Virus record (IMG/VR): IMGVR_UViG_3300046011_011360
Span: 1 to 39,104 of that record
Direction: 5' to 3' (one strand)
From: a virus
DNA: 39,104 nucleotides
Both the position numbers and the translations under genes were made by a program. Under the pieces are notes generated by a model. That model made no database searches. It had not been told where the DNA came from and was given only the letters and a program-made list of their open reading frames with translations. Position 1 is the stretch's first letter; the number at the start of each line of letters is the position of its first letter. Shown piece by piece: positions 33,073-39,104 of the stretch.

Positions 33073-33594
33073 TTACTCCGCTGTAGAATCTCCAGTAGTC
33101 TCTTCTAACATAATGTTAAATTTGAAGAGACCATTTGCACCATTTTGACCGATATTTACGATTAATTGAAGTCCTTTCCCATTGTTAAATTCTGAAATTC
33201 CATCAGTTCTTTCAAAAGAATCTTCTATCCCATGATTTACGACACCATTTCTGGTCTTGAAGCCAAATGTTCCACCGAAACGAGTCAACGGCAGTCGTAT
33301 AACGGTATTTGGAATTAAGTTCACATTATTATTGAATTGAAAATCTAAACCAATCAAATTCAATTTTGCTCTTAACAGAGCGATTGCACTTCTGGGGTCA
33401 AGATAATCTTTCTGTGAAAAAGCTTGCAGGAAGGCATTTATTCTGCTTCTTTGGGTTGCATCTTCAATTCTGTGAGCACCAAAATCGCTAGCCACGCTTC
33501 TACTTGTGGTTCCATCATATGCCGCATTGAAACCACCGCCTTCAGTGTATTCTGATTCCATCAAACGCTGTTTTAATTGGTTAAATTTTTTCAT
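33073..33594 (-). CDS. Unknown phage protein
   Basis: 173 residues, not recognised. Residues 1-60 include a polar N-terminus (FNAAYDGTTSRSVASDFGAH), then a helical part (QRSRINAFLQAFSQKDYLDP; AIALLRAKLNLIGLDFQFNN) and a beta-rich C-terminus (NTVIRLPLTRFGGTFGFKTR; LQLIVNIGQNGANGLFKFNI). It could be a small virion protein; no motif supports this directly. A CATAAATA promoter and a GAGG ribosome-binding site precede it. Confidence 0.65.
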   Translation of the reverse strand: MKKFNQLKQRLMESEYTEGGGFNAAYDGTTSRSVASDFGAHRIEDATQRSRINAFLQAFSQKDYLDPRSAIALLRAKLNLIGLDFQFNNNVNLIPNTVIRLPLTRFGGTFGFKTRNGVVNHGIEDSFERTDGISEFNNGKGLQLIVNIGQNGANGLFKFNIMLEETTGDSTAE

Positions 33595-33609
33595 TTTGTC
33601 CTCTTTTGA

Positions 33610-33912
33610 TTATTTATGATCATCTATATGTGTATCTTCCAAAGATATTCGATTTCTAGCCAATGAAAACAATATGGTATTCAGTTGACTTTTTATGTTT
33701 TTTACAGAATTTTCAAGGGAAGAAATTCTGGATTCCATGTGAGCTCTATCCTTTTGAAGCTCTACGCGAATTTCAGCTATTTCTGTCCTTATTTTTCCTA
33801 GCATGGTTAAAAGTGTAACTGTTCCACCCAAAATCACAGCCATAATGCCCAACAAGCCAGCAATATTATCTAAAAAACTTATATCTGATGCTTGTGCTAT
33901 GATAGGTTCCAT
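33610..33912 (-). CDS. Small membrane protein with one helix and coiled coil
   Basis: 100 residues. Hydrophobic helix at about 17-39 (NIAGLLGIMAVILGGTVTLL), then a heptad-rich coiled coil at 41-86 (EIRVELQKDRAHMESRISSL). The N-terminus is short and mildly acidic. This layout resembles hemolysin/XhlA-type and other holin-accessory proteins and some phage superinfection-exclusion proteins; no family match is certain. AGGAAT precedes the start. Confidence 0.65.
   Translation of the reverse strand: MEPIIAQASDISFLDNIAGLLGIMAVILGGTVTLLTMLGKIRTEIAEIRVELQKDRAHMESRISSLENSVKNIKSQLNTILFSLARNRISLEDTHIDDHK
33611..33618 (-). promoter_or_regulatory. Late promoter (CATAAATA)
   Basis: CATAAATA on the minus strand, 17 bases before the ATG at 33594, with GAGG (33600-33603) directly before the gene. 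Expected leader is about 11 bases. Confidence 0.6.
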
Positions 33913-33926
33913 GCAATTCCTTTATG

Positions 33927-34280
33927 TTAAGGGGTTTTCTTTGCTTTATTTGTTGCCATGGCGTATGCTACAGCCTTACCTTTTTTTTCGCCATATTTTT
34001 TCTTTAATTTATTCAAGACATCCTTCTTTTTCATGTCTTTCATAAATTTTTCCTTTTGCATCTTGTCTTTTGGAGTCAGAGTTTTTTCCTGAAGATTCTC
34101 ATTTTCCCATGAGACTGTTATGCCTTCATTGAAACTAACCTTAAATGGTTTATTTTTTTGAAAATCCAAAAGCTCAACGATGCTCAATGCGTCTGTTTTG
34201 CTACCAAAGCATTCCGACACACCCATCATTTTTCTGTATTTTTTGGTTTTACCGCAACCACAGTCTTTTTTCTTTTTCAT
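33927..34280 (-). CDS. Small lysine-rich protein with CGCGK N-terminus
   Basis: 117 residues. MKKKKDCGCGKTKKYRKMMG starts the protein; Cys7 and Cys9 in CGCGK are at the same positions as in the protein at 18315-18905. The C-terminus LNKLKKKYGEKKGKAVAYAM resembles the short helical motif (YG..KGK.VaYA.A...A) at the end of many T4-like phage small proteins. Overall very basic. Overlaps the 1085-residue gene by 4 bases (ATGA). No function known; nucleic-acid or metal binding is a guess from composition. Confidence 0.68.
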   Translation of the reverse strand: MKKKKDCGCGKTKKYRKMMGVSECFGSKTDALSIVELLDFQKNKPFKVSFNEGITVSWENENLQEKTLTPKDKMQKEKFMKDMKKKDVLNKLKKKYGEKKGKAVAYAMATNKAKKTP

Positions 34281-37200
34281 CTGCTTTTTCCTTTATTCTT
34301 TAATAGAAGTTTTAATAGTTTTGGATCAATCATCTGCCATTGTCCGGGTGTTTGTTTCAACCACTTTGCGGTCAATTCCCCCGAACCTTCAAGTCCGGCA
34401 CCCCACATCTCAGATATTTTTTTCTTTGAATGACCATTGTCTGCCCGGTTTTTATTTATGGATCTGACTCTCAAATTAGAATCGCCGTTATTGAGAGCAT
34501 TTCCGTCCTTGTGGTCTATATCTTTTCCTTTGATTGCATTCTTACCTAATTTCTTTGCCATTTTTCTTCTGGCTAATACTCTTTTGCTTCTTTTTGCCCT
34601 CTGTTCCGGTTTTCCATGGAAAAGACGATACTCTCTCTTGTAGTTTCTTTTACCTTCCAACAAGGAACTGATTTCGTTTTTAAAGATCTCAACAGCATCT
34701 TCATATTCCAAACCATCGTTTAACATCTCAATAACCGTTTCATTTATGTTATCATAACTGTTGAATAATTCCTCTGCCAATTCAACATCAAAAACCGGAA
34801 TTGCATATTCCCTGCCGTTTACGGTAACGACATTTTTTATTGGATTTTGCATGGATGATAACTTCATGCCTAATTCGGTATAATCCAAAACATCAAAATC
34901 TATATCTTGAATGAGACCCAGTTGAGCTAATACAGGAAGAATATTTTCTAGCGTAAACTCGAATTCTCCACCGTCATTTTGAGAAAACCCCGCAAATTGA
35001 GTATCGGATCCAAGCGGAGGCATGAATTCTGATGATGGTGGGGACTCAACACTTACTGTTTGATCAGGGGGTAAAAATGTGTATTCAAATAGATTATCGA
35101 GTTCCCTGTCGGCTAAAGGATCATATGATGCTATCAGGTTCTGTGGAGAAAAAAAACCTTGTGGACCATTCCTGCCCATCTCGACTCTTGAACTGAATGG
35201 GGAGATCGTTCTAGATCCGTCGCTTCCCCACGATTTTGCTCTGCTGTTCATCTTGTGGCTTGCAGCAAATTTCATGAATTTGGGGTCTCTTATTGCGTCA
35301 GCAAAATTTGTCGGGAACATCATCGATCCCACTGCTTCGCCTCTTTCGTCCGCAAAGAAAATACCCTGAGCAACACCTAGAGAGTTTTTGTCAAATTTTC
35401 CTTTACCAGTTCCAAATGCATAAACAAACGCCGCCTGCACAAACCTATTTTTCATCAATTCCGCAATTTTTTCCTTAATTTCTTTTACTATTGGGTTACT
35501 ACTGTTGAAAAATTCCTGTGCTGCAACAAGATTTGACTGATTTCGTGCATCATAACTTGTTGCTCTTCCCCTCGACATTTTTTGAATTTTACTTTTACCA
35601 AAATTAGTATTCAAAATTTTGAATGCATTTTGGCCATTCATGGAATTTTTTAGCCTATTGAAATCTTGAATAAGCTCCATGAGTTCTGGCGGTATTTCAT
35701 TTAATACCCCACCCAACATTTCTTTGACATCCTCAATGACAGCAATTGTTTCTGTCAATGCAGACGATGCAAGTTGGGATTTTCCTGCTTTATGAGATAT
35801 ACCGAATGTCATAGCCAAAAGTTCTTCAGGAAGCTCTTCTTCAATGACTTCCTCTTTCAGATATTTTGAAAACTTTTGATAATCTTCTTTTGAGAGAACA
35901 CCATCTTGTCGTTTTGCTTTTAGATATTCAAGTAAAGCTTGAGCATTCTCAGGGGAAAAATCTTCAAAGCTCTTTGATTTCAAGAACGCCACGAAGTTTT
36001 TTAATTCTTCCTTTGGGAGCCCCATATCTGTTTTCTGGGAACTCAAGAACTTTATTAATTCATCGCCCAATTTTTCGCTGTTTTTTATATCTTCTTCACT
36101 TTTTAGTTTTTCTTTACCGGCAAAATTCAACTTGCTCAGATCTGATCTTATTTTTTGACCCGAGATATACTTGGCAAATATGTCAAGATATTCTTTGGGG
36201 AATACCACATAATCTGCTTTCGATGTGGTATCTCTAGCACCCATTTTTTCGTATAATTTACTCATCTTCATCATTCCTCGCATCATTCCAATGCGGAGAG
36301 TGACTAGATCTTCATCTTTATAACTGGATAAAACAGGATTTGATCCCTTAGCTAACGAGAGCATGGCTGCTCTTGATCTTCTTCCAGCTTCAGTCATCCA
36401 TGGATTTGAATCGACTTCTCTTTGAATTGCTTCAAGTTCACGACCATCCTTGCCAAACCAACCCAGTTCTTGCAATCTTTCGGTTGTTTCCGGATCATCG
36501 ACATATTGCGCAAGTTGAGGTGCATTTTCATTTTGATCATATGGCAATACTGTTGGTCCTGTTTGTCTTTCTGGTGGCAAAACAGGTGGAACCTTTGACT
36601 TTTGTTGCTGATCGTCTTTCTTTTGTTGTTTTCTTTGTGAGCCTCTTGATCTTTGTTCCCTCTTTCTGGGTTCCTCTTCATCTTTCTTTATGCCTAATAC
36701 TTCCTCGACTGGTTTGTTGTTGAATATCACATTATATGTTTCGGTTCTCTCGAATTTTCCTTCTTTACCGGCAATATAATGCATCAGATCGCCAGGAGAT
36801 TTTATCTCTCCGGGTTTCTTGTTCTTCAAAATTTTATATCCAGTCTTGAAACTTGCCAAGGAATCTCTACTTGCAATTTTTACTTTGCCATCCTTTGTTT
36901 TTATCACGACAACAGGACTGAGATCACCTTTTTTGATTTTTTCTTCATTGGTTAATTTTTTACCGCCTGTTTTTGGTGAACCTTTTGGACCGGAAGCACT
37001 GGGTTGATTAGAAGATGATTTTTTATTCTCTTCAAATATGAAAGATTCATTTGTTTGGTGACTGTTCTTTCTGTCATCTTCCCTTTGAAATCTTTTTTTC
37101 AATCTAGCCTGTTTTTTGGGGTCGCCGGTGGGATTCCTCATGGAAGCCCTTTCACCTGCCGATGATTTTGTTCCTAGACTGAATGCGGTCTGTGAACCGC

Positions 37201-37534
37201 CGAATAGTTTTTCAGCGAGTAGTTTGCCAAAATCAACAGTAACATCCTCTTGTCTTATAAAGTTTCTCGCTGCGTCCATTTTTTCCTCTCTGTCTTGTGC
37301 TGCTTGTATGTCCCTTGCGTTCTGAACGGCTGTACGAGCCATTATCGCGTGTTTTGATCTCATCGCCCTTGAGATGTACTTCATCGGTGTCTTCCCGAGC
37401 ATCTGCTTGAGCATGAAACGGGTCCTTCTCCATCTTTTTATTCCCTTGATCCATGCTTGTCTGGTCAGGGGACCTTCAGAAAGAAAAGTCTCAAATTCAT
37501 CTTCATTGAACCATTCTGGTAGATATTTTTCCAT
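34277..37534 (-). CDS. Very large phage protein with C-terminal HNH nuclease domain
   Basis: 1085 residues, the longest gene of the window. Residues 1-90 are basic and helical (KRWRRTRFMLKQMLGKTPMK); 100-400 are charged, Lys/Gln/Ser-rich and probably disordered; 400-900 look folded (LAMTFGISHKAGKSQLASSA; FVQAAFVYAFGTGKGKFDKN; MKFAASHKMNSRAKSWGSDG). Residues about 961-1035 form an HNH domain: YRLFHGKPEQRAKRSKR, then KDIDHKDGNALNNGDSNLRV and SINKNRADNG, with Asp1007-His1008 likely catalytic. Such HNH ends occur on several T4-like marine phage proteins. It may be injected or head-internal; role unknown. Late-type box and double terminator precede it. Confidence 0.75.
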   Translation of the reverse strand: MEKYLPEWFNEDEFETFLSEGPLTRQAWIKGIKRWRRTRFMLKQMLGKTPMKYISRAMRSKHAIMARTAVQNARDIQAAQDREEKMDAARNFIRQEDVTVDFGKLLAEKLFGGSQTAFSLGTKSSAGERASMRNPTGDPKKQARLKKRFQREDDRKNSHQTNESFIFEENKKSSSNQPSASGPKGSPKTGGKKLTNEEKIKKGDLSPVVVIKTKDGKVKIASRDSLASFKTGYKILKNKKPGEIKSPGDLMHYIAGKEGKFERTETYNVIFNNKPVEEVLGIKKDEEEPRKREQRSRGSQRKQQKKDDQQQKSKVPPVLPPERQTGPTVLPYDQNENAPQLAQYVDDPETTERLQELGWFGKDGRELEAIQREVDSNPWMTEAGRRSRAAMLSLAKGSNPVLSSYKDEDLVTLRIGMMRGMMKMSKLYEKMGARDTTSKADYVVFPKEYLDIFAKYISGQKIRSDLSKLNFAGKEKLKSEEDIKNSEKLGDELIKFLSSQKTDMGLPKEELKNFVAFLKSKSFEDFSPENAQALLEYLKAKRQDGVLSKEDYQKFSKYLKEEVIEEELPEELLAMTFGISHKAGKSQLASSALTETIAVIEDVKEMLGGVLNEIPPELMELIQDFNRLKNSMNGQNAFKILNTNFGKSKIQKMSRGRATSYDARNQSNLVAAQEFFNSSNPIVKEIKEKIAELMKNRFVQAAFVYAFGTGKGKFDKNSLGVAQGIFFADERGEAVGSMMFPTNFADAIRDPKFMKFAASHKMNSRAKSWGSDGSRTISPFSSRVEMGRNGPQGFFSPQNLIASYDPLADRELDNLFEYTFLPPDQTVSVESPPSSEFMPPLGSDTQFAGFSQNDGGEFEFTLENILPVLAQLGLIQDIDFDVLDYTELGMKLSSMQNPIKNVVTVNGREYAIPVFDVELAEELFNSYDNINETVIEMLNDGLEYEDAVEIFKNEISSLLEGKRNYKREYRLFHGKPEQRAKRSKRVLARRKMAKKLGKNAIKGKDIDHKDGNALNNGDSNLRVRSINKNRADNGHSKKKISEMWGAGLEGSGELTAKWLKQTPGQWQMIDPKLLKLLLKNKGKSR

Positions 37535-37543
37535 ATTTGTATG

Positions 37544-37551
37544 TATTTAAA
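37544..37551 (-). promoter_or_regulatory. Possible late promoter of the 1085-residue gene (TTTAAATA)
   Basis: TTTAAATA on the minus strand, 10-17 bases before the ATG at 37534 and just after the terminator hairpins. One mismatch to TATAAATA. It would restart transcription after the terminator. Confidence 0.4.
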
Positions 37552-37558
37552 GATAATT

Positions 37559-37611
37559 GCCAGACTTCCGCTGGGAGTCTGGCTTGAACCGATATGTTTT
37601 TTAAGCGGTTC
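37559..37611 (-). terminator. Double hairpin terminator region
   Basis: Two inverted repeats follow the gene ending at 37618. First on the minus strand: GAACCG (37606-37611) with CGGTTC (37586-37591), 14-base loop. Second: GCCAGACT (37576-37583) with AGTCTGGC (37559-37566), extendable by three pairs to a 3-base loop; AATTATCTTTA follows, so the T tract is poor. The second is the stronger hairpin and lies just before the late-type box at 37544. Confidence 0.7.
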
Positions 37612-37617
37612 TTGGTT

Positions 37618-38025
37618 TTATGAACGGGCTGGTGGAGGAAGATTTCTTCCAAAATCCCTTGGGTTCAATCTTCCTTCAACACCATAAAGTCGAGTGGCTT
37701 TCCATCCTTTATGGTGTTTTCTTGACCCTGTGTATGTATTGTACATACGAGCATCATCTAGTTTATGTTCTTTGCAAAATCCAATGAAGTTTGAGACTCG
37801 ATGTTCTTTTCCTTCTGGATCAGTGAATACCCATTTTACCAATTCTTCCTCTGATGACACAATCCAAGTCCACATTACCATTTTACCCAACCTATCCTCC
37901 TTGAATTCCCCACCATAAGTTTTACATACCCAACTTCTCCAGTTTATGGCACGGGAATCATTATTGCATCTGGACCACTCGTAGGAATTGACCCTATTCA
38001 CATTTCTTATGTCAAACGGTCGCAT
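37618..38025 (-). CDS. Small protein with homing-endonuclease-type DNA-binding module
   Basis: 135 residues. The C-terminal half, GKEHRVSNFIGFCKEHKLDD followed by MYNTYTGSRKHHKGWKATRL, has the pattern of the short NUMOD/IENR-like DNA-binding repeats attached to phage homing endonucleases (nL..FC.e..l....l.....g....hkGW). No nuclease motif (GIY-YIG, HNH) is seen, so it is a stand-alone or degenerate member. The N-terminal NVNRVNSYEWSRCNNDSRAI is unique. GGGAAG precedes the start, which overlaps the nuclease gene by 14 bases. Confidence 0.7.
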   Translation of the reverse strand: MRPFDIRNVNRVNSYEWSRCNNDSRAINWRSWVCKTYGGEFKEDRLGKMVMWTWIVSSEEELVKWVFTDPEGKEHRVSNFIGFCKEHKLDDARMYNTYTGSRKHHKGWKATRLYGVEGRLNPRDFGRNLPPPARS

Positions 38026-38674
38026 TCACTTCCCTTTCATAGTTTTCTATGGCAGATTTCAATGCTGGAACATAATCGACTGGATTTGCCTCAAAAATTT
38101 GCACACCGCCATTTTCTGCGGAGATCATTATGACAAGTTTTTTTATCGGAACGCCAGTTCTTTCTTTCCACATTATGGAATATGCGGTAGCTTGCATGAA
38201 ATAGTTGTCTATATCTTCTCTTCTTTTTGTCTTTGTGCTCCCCTTAAAATCTATTATAGACAATTCCCCGTCAAATTCGGCAACACAGTCCACTCTTCCC
38301 GCAAGTTTCAACAGGTTTGAATACAGTGGTGTTTCGAGAGCATGAACATTGTCTATTCTGTCTACATCTTTTTTCAATTGAAGAAACAAATCCAATGTGA
38401 ATGGATCTATCTCTTTCTCTACCAATTTTTCATTATTCATGTATTTTTCGATCAGTGAGTGAAGCCTGTTTCCCCTCGAAGTCGTTCTTTTCGCCTCTTC
38501 TGGATTGTTTTTTCTCCATTCGGCAAAGAATTTTCTCTTTTCCCAACCAGTGACGGTGGTCACACTTGGATATTTTCCATCGGGAGTGGTATAATGCCTG
38601 CCAGAATCATTTTCTTCGGAAAGCAGCTCAATTTTAAGATTTTCACTTATGTGGTTGAATTTTTTTTGTTTCAT
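38012..38674 (-). CDS. PD-(D/E)XK exonuclease (RecB/MGME1-type)
   Basis: 220 residues. RecB-nuclease-family motifs in order: SRGNRLHSLIEKY with His72, ALETPLYS with Glu114, GRVDCVAEFDGELSIIDFKG with Asp129 and the D142-x-K144 of the catalytic core, and QATAYSIMW (Gln161, Tyr165; the QxxxY motif). This kind of small nuclease is common in cyanophages and pelagiphages and resembles mitochondrial MGME1; the expected substrate is single-stranded or flap DNA. It shares ATGA with the preceding gene. Confidence 0.88.
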   Translation of the reverse strand: MKQKKFNHISENLKIELLSEENDSGRHYTTPDGKYPSVTTVTGWEKRKFFAEWRKNNPEEAKRTTSRGNRLHSLIEKYMNNEKLVEKEIDPFTLDLFLQLKKDVDRIDNVHALETPLYSNLLKLAGRVDCVAEFDGELSIIDFKGSTKTKRREDIDNYFMQATAYSIMWKERTGVPIKKLVIMISAENGGVQIFEANPVDYVPALKSAIENYEREVNATV

Positions 38675-39057
38675 GATATATCATATGAACCTTTAGGAAT
38701 TTGTTCCTGCTTTATTACAGAGACATCTATTCCACGATACCCGATTGATCGAACATTTGCTGATGAATCTGGTGAAAAAAAATAATACAGATTTGATTCC
38801 CTGCTTATGTCATTTGTCTTGACATGCATAATATTTCTTTTTTCATCAAGATCATAAAAATCACTTTCATCTTCACCGGGCTCTATTATGTATCCAGGTC
38901 TTGTGGGATTGATTCCGAAAAATATAGATGAAATATGGGAATTGGGTATCTTACAATGAAAATATTCAGATTCCAAAACCCTGCTTGTAGTTTGATTCAC
39001 TTCGATCAATTTTCGGCTTCTTGCTTTTCTTACCATTTCTCTTAAATTCACAGTCAT
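38671..39057 (-). CDS. Unknown protein, start uncertain (open to right window edge)
   Basis: 128 residues from ATG 39057; a TTG at 39060 lies just before. The frame stays open to the window edge (upstream codons include SEPTPESL), so the true start may lie outside and the gene may be 5'-truncated here. VNLREMVRKARSRKLIEVNQ is basic, and YHCKIPNSH-type segments and a DESDFYDLDEKRN acidic stretch follow. No family recognised. No ribosome-binding site is seen at the ATG. It is co-translated with the exonuclease (ATGA). Confidence 0.5.
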   Translation of the reverse strand: MTVNLREMVRKARSRKLIEVNQTTSRVLESEYFHCKIPNSHISSIFFGINPTRPGYIIEPGEDESDFYDLDEKRNIMHVKTNDISRESNLYYFFSPDSSANVRSIGYRGIDVSVIKQEQIPKGSYDIS

Positions 39058-39104
39058 CAAAGATTCTGGTGTGGGTTCAGAAAAAAAAGAAAAAAAGTGA
39101 TTCT

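Noticed and set aside
36373-36723. 116-codon plus-strand frame inside the 1085-residue gene
   Set aside because: Opposite to a long intact gene; no start signal or recognisable domain.
1-39104. tRNA genes, insertion sequences, integrase or attachment sites
   Set aside because: None seen; almost every base is covered by phage genes and the longest gap is 144 bases.

Overview
This window is a piece of a lytic, T4-like contractile-tailed phage genome. It carries the T4 morphogenesis run in canonical order on the minus strand: gp13, gp14, gp15, gp16, gp17, gp18, gp19 (two copies), gp20, two prohead-core genes, gp21, gp22 and gp23. After these come a tail-tube-fold protein, UvsY, UvsW, the late sigma factor gp55 and the 5' part of the gp47 recombination nuclease, which leaves the window at position 1. 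The order gp23, tail-completion-like protein, UvsY, UvsW resembles that of marine and freshwater T4-like phages (cyanophage/pelagiphage type) more than coliphage T4. The DNA is AT-rich and tightly packed: most genes overlap by 1-50 bases or are separated by fewer than 45. The sequence does not identify the host. I saw no tRNA, CRISPR array, insertion sequence or integrase.

Layout from right to left, which is the direction of transcription. (1) 37.6-39.1 kb: a small unknown gene, a PD-(D/E)XK exonuclease and a small DNA-binding-like protein, ended by a double hairpin. (2) 31.4-37.5 kb: a 1085-residue protein with a C-terminal HNH domain, then small unknown genes, a one-helix coiled-coil membrane protein and a three-helix lipoprotein. 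One of these genes (32178-32804) ends in a near copy of the gp23 N-arm. (3) 30.8-31.4 kb: a RuvC-like resolvase, the only plus-strand gene. (4) 18.3-30.8 kb: baseplate and tail-fibre region with a gp8-like protein, fibre proteins, and an unusual cassette of three collagen-like plus cysteine-rich paralogues, a fourth cysteine-rich protein, a DUF1566-like protein and a zinc-binding-like protein. (5) 5.5-18.3 kb: neck, terminase, tail and head genes. (6) 1-5.4 kb: recombination and transcription genes.

How the parts fit: gp55 should direct host RNA polymerase to T4-type late promoters (consensus TATAAATA). Exact or near matches lie upstream of gp22, gp18, gp13, the cysteine-rich gene at 20281, the gp8-like gene and a few others. 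gp55 itself has a host sigma70-type promoter, which fits expression before the late phase. Scaffold (gp22, core proteins), protease (gp21), portal (gp20) and capsid protein (gp23) build the head; gp16/gp17 fill it with DNA; gp13/14/15 join it to the sheath and tube. UvsY, UvsW, gp47 and the resolvase serve recombination-dependent replication and prepare DNA for packaging.

The least explained parts are the cysteine-rich collagen-like fibre cassette, the second copy of the gp23 N-arm motif, the poly-lysine tail of gp55 on an A9 run at the gp47 start, and the 1085-residue HNH-ended protein.
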